Assembly: GCF_018760785.1 (NCBI RefSeq)
Contig: NZ_JAHHZO010000007.1
Span: 248,001-312,000, forward strand
DNA from: Rhizobium sp. CSW-27
Lineage (GTDB): Bacteria; Pseudomonadota; Alphaproteobacteria; Rhizobiales; Rhizobiaceae
Length of the DNA stretch: 64,000 bases
Direction: 5' to 3'
The translations under genes were made by a program, and so were the position numbers. Positions 35,210 to 45,597 of the stretch are shown piece after piece. The notes under the pieces were generated by a model. The model was given only the letters and a program-made list of their open reading frames with translations, made no database searches and was not told where the DNA came from. The number at the start of each line of letters is the position of its first letter. Within the stretch, counting starts at the first letter, position 1.

Positions 35210-36292
35210 TCAAAGCGCCAACCCGTCCGGGGTGAAGAGATAGATGTGGCGCGGATCGATCCCTGCTGCCATCTGGTCACCTGGTGTCAGGTCCGGTCGG
35301 CCATTGGTCAGGATGGTGACGGCTTCCTCACCCGTCCGGGCATAAATTTGCGTGGAGCCACCGAGGTTTTCGGCAAAGTCGACCGTCAGGCGGAGAAGGG
35401 GAGCGGGGGCTGCCACATCCAGATGTTCCGGCCGAAGGCCGACCAGAAGTTTGTCTCCCACCTTTGCCTTGCTGGCGGAGCCGTGGGCAAGCGACAGGCT
35501 TTCACCGGCAAAGGCTGGATGCGACAGCTGAAGACTGGAGGCATCTGCGCCCGTGACCTTTGCCGTGAGGAAGTTCATCTTGGGCGAACCGATGAAACCG
35601 GCCACGAAGGTATTGGCCGGGCGGTCGTACAGTTCGGTCGGTGAGCCGATCTGCTCCACCAGCCCCGCCCGCAGCACGACGATGCGATCTGCGAGCGTCA
35701 TCGCTTCCACCTGGTCGTGTGTCACGTAAACCATGGTGGCGCCGAGATTGCGATGCAGCTTGGCGATCTCGACGCGCATCTGGCTGCGCAATTCGGCATC
35801 CAGGTTCGACAGCGGTTCGTCGAACAGGAAGATTTTCGGATTGCGGACAATCGATCGGCCGATCGCGACACGCTGGCGCTGCCCGCCGGACAGTGCCCGC
35901 GGCTTGCGCTCCAGCAGGGGTTCGATCTGCAGAATGCGGGCAGCTTCCGCCACCCGGCGCTTGATCTCGTCTTCCGAAAGCTTGGCCATGCGCAGGCCGA
36001 ACGCCATGTTCTCGAACACGCTCATGTGCGGATAGAGCGCATAGGACTGGAAGACCATGGACACTTCGCGCTTGGCGGGCTCTTCATAGGTCACATCCTT
36101 GCCATCGATGGACAGCGTGCCGGACGTGACGTCCTCAAGCCCGGCGATCATCCTCAACAGCGTCGATTTTCCGCAGCCGGACGGACCGACGAAAACGACG
36201 AACTCCCCCTTGGAGGCCGAAATATTCACACCCTTGATGACGCTCAGTTCCCCGAACGTCTTCTTGATGTTGTCCAACTGCAGGAAAGTCAT
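35210..36292 (-). CDS. ABC transporter ATP-binding protein (MalK/UgpC type)
   Basis: 360 residues. Walker [17 protein letters not shown], signature [16 protein letters not shown], Walker [13 protein letters not shown], and a C-terminal TOBE/OB regulatory domain. This type serves CUT1 importers, matching the two MalF/MalG-like permeases and large binding protein upstream in the same operon. Confidence 0.93.
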   Translation of the reverse strand: MTFLQLDNIKKTFGELSVIKGVNISASKGEFVVFVGPSGCGKSTLLRMIAGLEDVTSGTLSIDGKDVTYEEPAKREVSMVFQSYALYPHMSVFENMAFGLRMAKLSEDEIKRRVAEAARILQIEPLLERKPRALSGGQRQRVAIGRSIVRNPKIFLFDEPLSNLDAELRSQMRVEIAKLHRNLGATMVYVTHDQVEAMTLADRIVVLRAGLVEQIGSPTELYDRPANTFVAGFIGSPKMNFLTAKVTGADASSLQLSHPAFAGESLSLAHGSASKAKVGDKLLVGLRPEHLDVAAPAPLLRLTVDFAENLGGSTQIYARTGEEAVTILTNGRPDLTPGDQMAAGIDPRHIYLFTPDGLAL

Positions 36293-36348
36293 CGTCTCGT
36301 TACTCCCACTTCTTCGATGCCGGGGCAGGGCCGCCAGCCTCGCCTTGT

Positions 36349-37347
36349 CTATTGGCTTTTGTTGTGTGTCTGGATCTCGTCCCGCAGCAGGCCGGCTGCA
36401 CAGTTTTCATCCGTAACCAGGCGCTTGACATAGCCGCCGCGCAGAATGGCGCGGATGATATCGACCTTGTACCAGCCGCCGGAGGCGAGGATCGAATGCC
36501 GGACGGATTTCAACTGCTCCGGCGTCAGCGAAAGCACGCGCTCATTCAAGGGATGATCGACCGGCTGACCGTTGGCATCCAGAAAGACGCCGAGCAGATC
36601 GCCCACTGCACCCGCCGAAAGCAGACCGTCCAGATTTTCGGAGACGGTGGGTGTCTGTACCAGCAACGAGCGCGCGGTCATGTCGCCGCAGGACACGAGC
36701 GCCACATCGACCGCCCGGGCACGGCGCATGGTTTCGCGGATGCCATGATGAGAAAGAAGGGCCTCCCGGCTTTCCACCGAAGGGAAATAGAGAGGCGCCG
36801 TGAGGTACCAGCACTCGGCGGAAATCGCACGCGCATAGCCGGTCGCAACCTCGAAGGTGCTGGAGCCGGAACCGCGCGTCAGACCGCCCATGAGCGAGGT
36901 CACCCAGCTATCGGGCAGGGGGCGCGGGGTCAGCCGCTTGAGACCGGCGGTGAGGGTTTTCCCCCAGCCGACACCCAGCCCCATGCCATCTTGCAGCAAC
37001 CGATCCAGAACTCCGCCCGCCGCATCGCCGATGGCGCGCTGGTTTTCGGCCTCGTCCGGCAGGGTTGGGATGACTGAGACCTCTTCCAGCCCGTAACGCG
37101 CCTGCACCTTCTTCTCAAGCTCGATGCAATTGGCCATGGGCAGACGGATATCCACCACCACCGAGCCATCGGTGCGCAATTGCCCGAGCGTCTTGTTGAC
37201 GCGCAGACGGGTCAGCCCCAACTGGTCGGCAATTTCCTGCTGGGTCAGGCCGCCGATGAAATAGAGCCATGCCACGCGTGCACGGATCTGCTGCGCGTCC
37301 ATGTCTTCGATCGGCGTTGGCGGCGTATCTGGTCCCTTGGGCGGCAT
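36349..37347 (-). CDS. SorC/DeoR-type sugar-binding transcriptional regulator
   Basis: 332 residues. The N-terminal helix-turn-helix ([20 protein letters not shown]) is followed by a sugar-phosphate-binding SorC effector domain. In rhizobial polyol operons this family senses a phosphorylated sugar. It is inside the operon it probably controls, between the TIM-barrel gene and the ATPase gene. Confidence 0.9.
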   Translation of the reverse strand: MPPKGPDTPPTPIEDMDAQQIRARVAWLYFIGGLTQQEIADQLGLTRLRVNKTLGQLRTDGSVVVDIRLPMANCIELEKKVQARYGLEEVSVIPTLPDEAENQRAIGDAAGGVLDRLLQDGMGLGVGWGKTLTAGLKRLTPRPLPDSWVTSLMGGLTRGSGSSTFEVATGYARAISAECWYLTAPLYFPSVESREALLSHHGIRETMRRARAVDVALVSCGDMTARSLLVQTPTVSENLDGLLSAGAVGDLLGVFLDANGQPVDHPLNERVLSLTPEQLKSVRHSILASGGWYKVDIIRAILRGGYVKRLVTDENCAAGLLRDEIQTHNKSQ

Positions 37348-37367
37348 GCTGTGTCGTCTCCTTGATT

Positions 37368-38279
37368 TCAGGCAAAGGCCTGCTTGAGAGACGCGGCCGA
37401 TGCCTTCAGTGCTTCCAGTAGGGATATGCTATCCCGTTCAAACGGGTAGAACACTTCAAGGAATACCGGAGATTGTGCAAGTCCTGTCCGTGCAAGGAGC
37501 GCCCGGGCTTCGGCGGGGTCGACCCGGCCCTTCTCGGTGAAATCCCAATGCCGGTCGAACTGGAAGTCTGTCTGCTGGATGTGAACCGCACCGATGACAT
37601 CGTGCAACTCAGTGAACCACGGCTCCATCGTGTCGGCCTGCGGCCCGTAGAGTGGCTGGAACGTGCCGTGGCCCCAGTCGACACACAGACGCCACGGAGT
37701 CGCGCTGCCAGCAGCATCGGTCATCATCTGGCGGGCCTGCTCAATGGTCCACGGCCATTCACGTCGCATCGGCGTCGGTTCGACGTAAAGCTCCGACAGG
37801 CCCACGGCCTTGGCCTTGTTGCCAAGCCGCAACATGCGCTCCACGAGGTCGGCATAGTCCCGCTCATCGATGGCGTCGGCCTCCTTTCCATCCGTGCGTG
37901 AGGCGATGGCGCCAAGCGGCCCGCCAACGCCTGGAATGCCGGCCTCGGCTGCAAAACCATAGGCGCGCTCCAGCCAGGTTTCGGCGACGCGGCGCACCTC
38001 CTCATCCGGATGCAGCAATTGGTTGAAGGTGTAGTGCGCCAGCCCGATAAAGGCGCTGTGAATTGTGATCCCGTGGTCGTCGGCAGCCTTTCTCACCTCT
38101 CGCGCATGGCGGGAAAGCACGGAAGCAGGCCACATCGGATCGACCAGATCGAAGGAAAACTGGATGAGGTCGAGGCCCAGTTGATCGCGAACCACAGGAG
38201 CCCAGCGGTCCGGCGTGATCCAGCGCTTGACGCAAAAGGAGAGATTGATCCCCGGATTGGTGCCGTTCCGCTGGCTCAT
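37368..38279 (-). CDS. TIM-barrel sugar isomerase/epimerase
   Basis: 303 residues of the xylose-isomerase-like TIM-barrel family: E-P-T-P-M near strand 6, V-D-W-G-H (metal ligands), V-H-I-Q-Q-T-D and L-E-V-F-Y at the end. It overlaps the preceding permease stop by 4 bases (ATGA), which fixes the start at 38279. It may isomerise or epimerise a ketose formed by the dehydrogenases. Substrate unknown. Confidence 0.82.
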   Translation of the reverse strand: MSQRNGTNPGINLSFCVKRWITPDRWAPVVRDQLGLDLIQFSFDLVDPMWPASVLSRHAREVRKAADDHGITIHSAFIGLAHYTFNQLLHPDEEVRRVAETWLERAYGFAAEAGIPGVGGPLGAIASRTDGKEADAIDERDYADLVERMLRLGNKAKAVGLSELYVEPTPMRREWPWTIEQARQMMTDAAGSATPWRLCVDWGHGTFQPLYGPQADTMEPWFTELHDVIGAVHIQQTDFQFDRHWDFTEKGRVDPAEARALLARTGLAQSPVFLEVFYPFERDSISLLEALKASAASLKQAFA

Positions 38280-39094
38280 TTCGTCGCTCCCATGGTCAGG
38301 CCGCGCACCATGTGACGCGAGACGATCAGCGCGAAGATCGTCACCGGCAGAACGATGACCGTGCCGGTCGCCATGATCTTGCCCCAGGGCAATTCGTAAC
38401 CGGACATGAAGCTGGTTGCGACAACGGGGGCGGTTTGCACGTCGCGGCGCGTCAGGACCAGCGCATAAAGAAGCTCGTTCCACGAAAAGATGAAGGAGAA
38501 GATCGCGGAGACGGCAATGCCCGGTGCGCCGAGCGGCAGGTAGATCTTGCGGAAGATCGTGAACTGATCGGCACCATCCAGACGCGCGGCCTGTTCCAGG
38601 TCCGGTGGAATGGACTTGAACTGGTCGGTACAGATCCACACCACGATCGGAAGGTTGAACGTCAGGTAGATCAGGATCAGCACCAGATGCGTGTCGAGCA
38701 TCTTCAACTGCAAGGCCAGAATATAGACCGGCAGGGCGAGAACGATCGGGCTCGTCATGCGGTTCGAGATGAACCAGAACCAGAGGTCGGATTTGCCGCG
38801 AAAATCATAGCGTGCCAGCGCAAAGGCGGCCGGTGCGCCGAGAAGCACGGCCAGCGCCGTGGTCGCGGTCGCGATGATCAGTGAATTGCCGACGGCCCCG
38901 ATCACCTTCGAATCCGCAAAAATTTCTCGGTAATGATCGAGCGTCGGCGTGAACAGCCAGACCGGTGGCGAAGCAAGAATATCCGCCTGCGTTTTGAAGC
39001 TAGCCGAGACCATCCAGTAGAAGGGAAACAAGGTGAAGAGGATGACCGCCGTCAGCCCGAGGGCGTGCAGGATGTTGCCGGACGAGAGACGCAT
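38276..39094 (-). CDS. CUT1 ABC transporter permease (MalG-like)
   Basis: 272 residues, six hydrophobic segments, EAA loop with E-Q-A-A-R-L-D-G-A-D and the MalG-type end T-M-G-A-T-K. ATG 39094 is shared with the MalF-like gene stop. Channel half for polyol import. Confidence 0.9.
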   Translation of the reverse strand: MRLSSGNILHALGLTAVILFTLFPFYWMVSASFKTQADILASPPVWLFTPTLDHYREIFADSKVIGAVGNSLIIATATTALAVLLGAPAAFALARYDFRGKSDLWFWFISNRMTSPIVLALPVYILALQLKMLDTHLVLILIYLTFNLPIVVWICTDQFKSIPPDLEQAARLDGADQFTIFRKIYLPLGAPGIAVSAIFSFIFSWNELLYALVLTRRDVQTAPVVATSFMSGYELPWGKIMATGTVIVLPVTIFALIVSRHMVRGLTMGATK

Positions 39095-40008
39095 CAGTTC
39101 ACCTCCTTGTAGAGGACGCGGATGTAAAGACGGCTGAGCAGGATCGTGATGACCAACAGCAGGATGGCCTGTGCCGAGGCGGTGCCGAGATCGAAGACAC
39201 GAAAGCCGACACGCTGGATGTAGACCGACACCAGATCGGTTGCGGAACCCGGTCCGCCACGCGTCATCACGAACACCATGTCGAAGAGTTTCAGCACATC
39301 GGCCGAGCGCAGGATCAGGAGTGCGGTCAGGCCGGGCATCAGGTAGGGCAACTGGACATGCTTCAACAGCGCCCACTTCGACGAGGTTTCCAGCCGCGCC
39401 GCTTCTTCGATCTCACCCGGAACCATCGAAAGTCCGGCAAGGAAGATGAGCGCGCAGAAGGGTGTCCACTGCCAGATATCCATGATGACGATCGCGGCGA
39501 AGGCGCCGGCCTGCGACCCCAGCCAGTCGAGCGGTCCAAGCCCAAACACAGCGAGAAACCAGTTGGCGACGCCGAAATCGCGGTTGAAGATCAGGCGCCC
39601 GATGAGGCCGACCACGGCGTAGGTGGTCGCGAGCGGCACAACGAGCGTCACCCGCGCCAGTGATTTCAGGAAACCCATGCCGGTCTTGTGCAGGAGGAGT
39701 GCAATCATCAGCCCAAGCGCAATCTGGATCGGCAGAACCGTGACGTAGAATTTTGCCGTCAGGAACAGCGAGGCCCAGAAGGTGCTGTCGGTCAGCACGG
39801 ATACATAGTTGTCGAGGCCGACGAACGGAAATCCGTCGCGGGGGCGTGCAATGTTGTAGCGCCGGAACGACGTGACCACCGCAAACAGGGTCGGATAGAT
39901 GCCGATGATGAACAAGGTCAGGACTGCGGGTGCCAGAAACCAGAAGGGTGTCCAGCGGCGATAGCCGCGGTTGGGTCTCATGTTCGGCCCGGAGGTCGTC
40001 CTCGTCAT
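39094..40008 (-). CDS. CUT1 ABC transporter permease (MalF-like)
   Basis: 304 residues, six hydrophobic segments and an EAA loop (EIEEAARLETSSKWALLKHV). ATG 40008 follows GAGGAA. Partner of the MalG-like permease whose start overlaps its stop. Confidence 0.9.
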   Translation of the reverse strand: MTRTTSGPNMRPNRGYRRWTPFWFLAPAVLTLFIIGIYPTLFAVVTSFRRYNIARPRDGFPFVGLDNYVSVLTDSTFWASLFLTAKFYVTVLPIQIALGLMIALLLHKTGMGFLKSLARVTLVVPLATTYAVVGLIGRLIFNRDFGVANWFLAVFGLGPLDWLGSQAGAFAAIVIMDIWQWTPFCALIFLAGLSMVPGEIEEAARLETSSKWALLKHVQLPYLMPGLTALLILRSADVLKLFDMVFVMTRGGPGSATDLVSVYIQRVGFRVFDLGTASAQAILLLVITILLSRLYIRVLYKEVN

Positions 40009-40040
40009 CGGGTGTTCCTCTTCATGCCCTTGCATATGCG

Positions 40041-40595
40041 TTATTCGAGATTGGTGTGGTTGGCCCGCATGGCGTCGGGCGTGACCTGCAGCCTGTCGCG
40101 CAGGACAAGCACCAGCAGTTCGAAGGCGACGTAGAGAGCGCCCTCATACAGGGAGCCCATGGGGAGGACCGAGGTGGCTGTTTCCCCTTGATCGTTCGCC
40201 ATGGTCTGGGCCGGGACGTGCAGGACGGTATCCGCCTGTTCGGCAGCGCCGCCGGACGGCTGCGCTGTGACGACAAGCACGCGTGCACCGGCGTCCTTCG
40301 CCACGCCGATCAATGCCGAAACGGTGGAGAAGTTTCCGGGACCTGCCGAGACGACCAGCAGGTCGCCTTTGGTCACCGGTGGCGTTGTCATGTCGCCCAC
40401 CACGGTCGAACGAAGGCCGAGGTGAAACAGACGCATCGCCAGTCCCTTGATCTGCAGGCCCTCGCGGCCGACGCCGTACAGTGCGATCTGCCGGGCGCTG
40501 GCGATCTCGCTGACGGCAGCCTCGAACTGCGCGTTGTCGATCGTCGCCAGGCAGGTGCCAAGTTCGGCCAATGCCTTTGCGTGAAGGTGAAGCAT
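40041..40595 (-). CDS. SIS-domain sugar isomerase (6-phospho-3-hexuloisomerase-like)
   Basis: 184 residues. SIS-domain landmarks: [39 protein letters not shown] and the end [10 protein letters not shown]. HxlB-type enzymes convert hexulose 6-phosphate to fructose 6-phosphate. In a polyol operon it could isomerise the phosphorylated product. It lies between the binding protein and permease genes. Confidence 0.82.
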   Translation of the reverse strand: MLHLHAKALAELGTCLATIDNAQFEAAVSEIASARQIALYGVGREGLQIKGLAMRLFHLGLRSTVVGDMTTPPVTKGDLLVVSAGPGNFSTVSALIGVAKDAGARVLVVTAQPSGGAAEQADTVLHVPAQTMANDQGETATSVLPMGSLYEGALYVAFELLVLVLRDRLQVTPDAMRANHTNLE

Positions 40596-40710
40596 GGTTC
40601 CACTCTCGTCGTCTAGAAAAGGCGGGTAGATGGTCGTGAAGGAACGGCGTCCCTTGGGCACACGACCATCTACCTTTCGCACACCCTGGGAGGTGCAGCG
40701 ATGCGCGGTG

Positions 40711-42060
40711 TTACTGCAACAGCTTCTTCTTGCCGTCGTAGTAGCCGTCCTTCTTCAGGATATCTTCCATACGGGTGCCGATCTCCTTGGAGCCGGCTTC
40801 GATGGACACTTCACCCAGCATCATCTTCGAACCCCATTCGGCCACGACTTCGGAGATGGCCGGCCATGCCGGGAAGCGCGGACGGAATTCCGGCACGCCC
40901 TTCTGCCAGGAGGCAACCATGGGTTCGACGAACTTGTACTTCGCCTTGATCGCCGGATCGTTGTAGACCGACATGCGGCCCGAGACGCCGCCTGCCTCGA
41001 CATAGGCCTTGGCGATGTCTTCGGAGGTTGCCCACTGGATGAAGAGCCACGTCGCCTTCTTCTGCTCTTCGGAGGCCTGCGAGGCGACGGCGAGCGAGAA
41101 GCCGCCGAGGGCGGGAAGGCGTCCGGCAGGGCCTGCCGGTTCCGGCGCAACGGCAAGGCAGTCACCCAGCTTCGAGGTCGCCGGATCGACTAGAGTGCCG
41201 TAGAACGCGGACCATTCGGTGATCATTGCCACCTGGCCCTGTGCGAGCGCGTTGACGGCTTCCGCATGGTCGAAGCTGACGATGCCGGGCGGCATGTACT
41301 TCATGAGATCCTGACGGAATTTCAGTCCCGCCTGGCTTTCCTTGCTCATCAGGTTGGACTTGAACTGCTTGTCGAGCAGGGAACCGCCAAACGGCCAGAG
41401 GAAACGCATGAAGCTGTCGGCCGACTGCGTTTCACCACGCAGCGACTGAAGCGCGAAGGCGTATTGATTTTTCGACGCATCGGTCAGCTTCGGTGCGTAG
41501 ACGTTCATCAGCTCGTCCCAGCTGGCCGGGGGCTTGTCGAATCCGGCTTCCTTGAGTTTGCAGGAATTGTAGAACAAGAGGCCGGAATAGTTGTCGAAGG
41601 GAAGGCCGTAGGTCTTGCCGCCCCAGGAGCCGAAGGCGTTCAGCAGGAGCGGGAAGAAGCCGTCCAGCTTGAGATTGGGGTCGGTGATCGACTTGTATTT
41701 GGTGAAGTTTTCAATCGGCTCGATCCAGCCGTTTTCCGCAAATTCGCCGATCCAGACAAGGTCGACGAGGGCCATGGTCAGATCGCCCCTGGAGGTGAAG
41801 TTGAGAACCGTCTTCTCCCGAGTGTTTTCGTAGGGCACGATCTCGTAGTTGACCTTGATGCCCGTCTTCTTCTCGAACTCCGGCAGCAGCTTGATGATGG
41901 CGCGGTAACCCGGGCGATCCAGGAAGATGCCGCTGATTTCCGTGCCCTTCAGCGGCTTTGCCGCGTCTTCCAACCAGTCGGCATGCGCGGCGTGCGGCAT
42001 GACGGCGCTGGCCGTTGCAAGTGCCAGCACGCTGGCGCAGATTCTCAACAGACGTTTCAT
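40711..42060 (-). CDS. CUT1 ABC transporter substrate-binding protein
   Basis: 449 residues with a signal peptide (hydrophobic run [12 protein letters not shown], cleavage near H-A-A-H-A-D at residue 26). Type II extracellular binding fold. GGAGGAG stands before the ATG. First gene of the ten-gene operon; expected ligand a pentitol such as ribitol, judged from the dehydrogenase and kinase genes. Confidence 0.9.
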   Translation of the reverse strand: MKRLLRICASVLALATASAVMPHAAHADWLEDAAKPLKGTEISGIFLDRPGYRAIIKLLPEFEKKTGIKVNYEIVPYENTREKTVLNFTSRGDLTMALVDLVWIGEFAENGWIEPIENFTKYKSITDPNLKLDGFFPLLLNAFGSWGGKTYGLPFDNYSGLLFYNSCKLKEAGFDKPPASWDELMNVYAPKLTDASKNQYAFALQSLRGETQSADSFMRFLWPFGGSLLDKQFKSNLMSKESQAGLKFRQDLMKYMPPGIVSFDHAEAVNALAQGQVAMITEWSAFYGTLVDPATSKLGDCLAVAPEPAGPAGRLPALGGFSLAVASQASEEQKKATWLFIQWATSEDIAKAYVEAGGVSGRMSVYNDPAIKAKYKFVEPMVASWQKGVPEFRPRFPAWPAISEVVAEWGSKMMLGEVSIEAGSKEIGTRMEDILKKDGYYDGKKKLLQ

Positions 42061-42372
42061 TCCACTCCTCCTACGGTGTAAGCCGCCTCCCTGGCAGCCT
42101 CGTTCGATGTTCAGACGAAGGGGTCCAAGACAGTCCATGGCGTTTCGTCGCCTCGGTCAGGACACCCAAGAACCGGCCACTATCCCTTCGAGCCGGGCAG
42201 CAGACATAGCTCCGCCATCCGCAAATTTAATGCGTTTGTGATGCTAGATCAGTGACTTAAACTCGCCGTTCCTCTCGGCGGGATGGATTATCGATACATC
42301 TGTATTTTTGGATTTGCAATAGCATCAATGTGGGAATTATGATGTGGTCAACACCAGGACGGGAGGCCATCC
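42061..42372. other. Divergent promoter region of the polyol operon and the phosphatase gene
   Basis: 312 bases without a gene. It must hold the promoter of the minus-strand polyol operon and that of the plus-strand inositol monophosphatase-family gene. An AT-rich block (42290-42350) contains the dyad ATACA-TC-TGTAT at 42294-42305, a possible SorC-type operator half or core. Confidence 0.45.
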
Positions 42373-43170
42373 TTGAACCATCATCATCGCAGTTCCACCG
42401 ATGTCAGCATGCGCTGCGCGCTCGCGGAGCGGATCGCCCGGGAAGCGGGTGAGCGAGCCCGTTCGTTTCTGGCCGACCCGGAAAAGCTTGGATGGACGGA
42501 GAAGGCTTCATCGCAAGACATCGTGAGCGCTGCGGATGAAGCGACGGAAGCCTATCTGCGCCAGATGATCCGGGAGCATTTCCCGCATGACGGGATCGTG
42601 GGAGAGGAGGCCGGTTCGTCGGCCGGCAGTTCCGGTTACGACTGGGTGATCGACCCGATCGACGGCACCATGGCGTTTCTGGTTGGCCAGCCGAACTGGA
42701 CGGTATCCGTCGCAGTGCTGCATGACGACGAGCCGATCATCGGCGTGGTCGAGGCCCCCGTGCTGAACGAGACCTATGTCGGCTGCCTGGGGCAAGGAGC
42801 GACGTTGAATGGGCGTCGCCTGTTCATCCATCAGGATTGGACCATACGATCTACGACAGTCGGCTTCGGGGGCACCGAAAGAGCCGATCCTCTTGATGTC
42901 GGGGCTTTCGTCACCCGCCTGTACCAGGAAGGCGGCGTCATCTTCCGCGTCGGATCTGGCGCTCTGATGCTGGCCTACGTCGCGGCCAACCGCCTCGCCG
43001 GCTATTATGATCCGACCCTGTTCTGTTGGGACTGCATGGCCGGCATCGTGCTGATCCGCGAGGCTGGCGGGCAGGTGGAATTTGCCGGAACCCTCACCCG
43101 TCCGGGACCGATCTGGGCTGGCAATGCGCAGGTGTTTGCGGATCTGAAGCGCTTCAGCAGGCCGACATGA
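42373..43170 (+). CDS. Inositol monophosphatase-family protein
   Basis: 265 residues with the family metal motifs GEEAG (residues 76-80), WVIDPIDGT (residues 91-99) and late W-D-C-M-A-G. These enzymes dephosphorylate inositol phosphate or other sugar phosphates with Mg. The TTG start at 42373 is accepted because GGGAGG is six bases upstream; ATG 42409 is a possible alternative. Divergent to the polyol operon and perhaps linked with it. Confidence 0.87.
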   Translation: MNHHHRSSTDVSMRCALAERIAREAGERARSFLADPEKLGWTEKASSQDIVSAADEATEAYLRQMIREHFPHDGIVGEEAGSSAGSSGYDWVIDPIDGTMAFLVGQPNWTVSVAVLHDDEPIIGVVEAPVLNETYVGCLGQGATLNGRRLFIHQDWTIRSTTVGFGGTERADPLDVGAFVTRLYQEGGVIFRVGSGALMLAYVAANRLAGYYDPTLFCWDCMAGIVLIREAGGQVEFAGTLTRPGPIWAGNAQVFADLKRFSRPT

Positions 43171-43309
43171 CCGGGGTTGGCTCTCTTGCGGGCGAGACCA
43201 CCTAGCGTATGACGCGCGGCCGAAAAAGGGTGCATGTCTGGAATGCCCCAGTCTATAGCCTAGAGGCGTCGTTTCAACGAGTTTAGAGGCTGCTTCGAAA
43301 ATATGTGTT

Positions 43310-43576
43310 TTATTTCAATAGATTATTATTCCTTCGGATTTGCGAAGTTCGGATGGAGTTCACGATGGCCTGGACAGAAATCACCCGTCGGCACAGCTTC
43401 TGATCTCTCTCATCCTGATCTGACGGCGCGTGCCCGATGATTTCCATACGTGCCTTCGCTTCTTGATCCATGTCAGCGCCGCCCTCGCCGTTGACGGCCG
43501 CCAGGTACACGGCCCGGTGACGTTCGACCTTCACGGACAATGGCTCGTTGGGTTGCAGCTCAAGCTTTTCTGTCAT
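43310..43576 (-). CDS. Hypothetical small protein
   Basis: 88 residues, charged, with a run of helical, Q/R-rich sequence and no recognised domain. It is the first gene downstream (in minus-strand order) of the tyrosine recombinase, 30 bases from its stop, so it may be cotranscribed. The end is asparagine-rich and the region is more AT-rich than the polyol operon. Confidence 0.5.
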   Translation of the reverse strand: MTEKLELQPNEPLSVKVERHRAVYLAAVNGEGGADMDQEAKARMEIIGHAPSDQDERDQKLCRRVISVQAIVNSIRTSQIRRNNNLLK

Positions 43577-43606
43577 CTTTCCCTCTCCATAAGCGCAAGC
43601 GATCTC

Positions 43607-44752
43607 TCACTCCCAGACCCGAGCCGCTCTCCCGCTACGCGTCGTCGCGCTGTTGTAGTATTCGGATGCCTGCTGGACGGAGCGGTGTCGGGATTGCTCC
43701 ATGGCCTCTGGGAGCGGAATGCCGCGATTGGCGGCTTCGGTGAGATAACCGGAGCGCAGGCCATGGGCGGAAAACTCTGCCGGGTCCAGCCCTGCCATCT
43801 CGACGCGCTGCTTTAGAATGTCGCTGATCGCCTTCGGATCAAGAGCCCGCTTCGAAACATTGCCCCACCGATCGATTGCCCGGAAAACGCTGCCGCTTTC
43901 GATCCTGGCAAGCGCGAGCCAGGCATTCAGCGCGTCGACGGGCCGACCGGTGAGGTAGACGACCTCATCATTGTCCGCGCCGCTGGTCTTGGTGCGTCCC
44001 AGGAGAATGGACAGCGAGGGCAGGGGAGGGGCGCCGTCAAGGTGGATAGGCGCTTCCGTAGCCAGCTGCTCCTTCCGCAACCCCGCAACTTCGCTGCGAC
44101 GCCGGCCGCCTGAGGCGAAAGCGACCATCAGGATCGCCTTGTCTCTGACATCACGCAGATTGTCGGTTCGGCATGTGCCAATCAGCTTCGACAGGATATC
44201 GCCTGTCACCGCTTTGGCGCTCTTGCGTCGTTTGGGGCGTGGCGCTGCGCGCACTGCAAGCCGGATGGCGGACTTCAGGGCAGGGGAGGAAAACGCACCA
44301 ACATGCCCACGCCATTTCGTCAGCGTGGACCAGGTGGCGAGCCGCCGGCGCACGGTATCGGGTGCATGCGGTCCGACCGTCCGCAGAAATCCCTGGATCC
44401 GGAGCTTGTCGTCGACATCTGCCGGCATCCCGTGTTCCGGATCCGTCAGACGCTTCTCTGCGTCCCACAGGTGGTGCGCGACGAATTTGAGAAGGAGCGC
44501 TTCGGGTGCTGGCCAGGGAAGCGAGCGGCCTGTCGCCGCCAGCGACCAAGCCTGCAGGTAAGCAAGATCGGAGGTCAGCGCGCGCAGCGTGTTGGCACCC
44601 ATGCCCTCGTTGACGAGATGGCGGAGGGTCTCGATGTCCTGATCGGTCAGCAGTTCCGCCAGCTCATCCCGTCGGTCCATGGGTAGAACGGCGGCAATTG
44701 TGTCGAGTGTCGCTACACGGGCCGCGAGCTCAGCAGGGCGATCAATGCTCAT
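43607..44752 (-). CDS. Tyrosine-type site-specific recombinase/integrase
   Basis: 381 residues. The catalytic core can be followed: R in the S-G-G-R-R-R-S-E-V-A-G block, H-x-x-R in SAHGLRSGY, then S-R-H-R and the nucleophile Y in V-Q-Q-A-S-E-Y-Y. The N-terminal part is a SAM-like core-binding domain. This is the type of integrase often seen near repABC plasmid boundaries and islands. Start placed at 44752 (MSIDRP), overlapping the end of vapC by 11 bases. It marks the left edge of the accessory island. Confidence 0.9.
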   Translation of the reverse strand: MSIDRPAELAARVATLDTIAAVLPMDRRDELAELLTDQDIETLRHLVNEGMGANTLRALTSDLAYLQAWSLAATGRSLPWPAPEALLLKFVAHHLWDAEKRLTDPEHGMPADVDDKLRIQGFLRTVGPHAPDTVRRRLATWSTLTKWRGHVGAFSSPALKSAIRLAVRAAPRPKRRKSAKAVTGDILSKLIGTCRTDNLRDVRDKAILMVAFASGGRRRSEVAGLRKEQLATEAPIHLDGAPPLPSLSILLGRTKTSGADNDEVVYLTGRPVDALNAWLALARIESGSVFRAIDRWGNVSKRALDPKAISDILKQRVEMAGLDPAEFSAHGLRSGYLTEAANRGIPLPEAMEQSRHRSVQQASEYYNSATTRSGRAARVWE

Positions 44753-45160
44753 GCTCAGGGGGGCCAAACACCGCCACACCTTCTGCACGGGCAGCTTCCG
44801 CCAGTCGACGGTCGAGCGTGGCGAGAGGGAGCTGTTCGAGAAGTGCTAGAGCGAGGTAGGCGGCGTCGTAGGCGCTGAGACGGTATTTCCGGGACAAGCG
44901 CACCACCTCCGTGTCGTCGCCGGCGCCACCCAGTTGCAATGGTAGGCCGCGAAACCGCGCCAGGGCCGAATGAACAAAATCAGCCGAGATCCGCTCACGC
45001 TTCTCGGCGCTCAGGAGTATGCTGCGAATCTCGTGGCGAAGCAGATCAGGCGCTACCGCGTCTTCCTCCGCCATGCGGGTCATGGCCAGTTCGGCGGTTG
45101 TATTTTCTTCATCCGGCAGCAGCCACGCGCCAGCGATCGAGGCATCAACGACAAAGGCCA

Positions 45161-45161
<1 letters not shown>
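44742..45161 (-). CDS. vapC: VapC-type PIN-domain ribonuclease toxin
   Basis: About 139 residues from a GTG at 45161 (TAGTG overlap with the antitoxin stop); an ATG at 45185 would give 147. The PIN acidic residues are visible: V-V-D-A-S near the start, R-H-E-I-R in the middle, Y-D-A-A-Y and T-L-D-R-R-L. These coordinate Mg for RNA cleavage. Directly coupled to the antitoxin gene, so a type II toxin-antitoxin pair. Likely stabilises the plasmid or island. Confidence 0.88.
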
Positions 45162-45469
<308 letters not shown>

Positions 45470-45487
45470 AGGTTGACTAGATTACAT

Positions 45488-45521
45488 CCGATAAGGGTTA
45501 CTTATCGGGGGTCAGTGACCC
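45488..45521. promoter_or_regulatory. Two adjacent dyads between vapBC and the DUF1612 gene
   Basis: CCGATAAG-GGTTA-CTTATCGG (45488-45508) is a perfect 8-base inverted repeat, and GGGTCA-G-TGACCC (45509-45521) follows at once as a perfect 6-base one. They are in the divergent region and could be operators for the DUF1612 protein or for VapB. A partial copy, CGGATAAG, lies just after the DUF1612 gene at 46728. Confidence 0.4.
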
Positions 45522-45597
45522 AAGGCACACTTATAAGAAGTACGGAACCGTAACTGGGATGTAGCTTTCGTTTCACGAATCATTTACCATAAATTCA

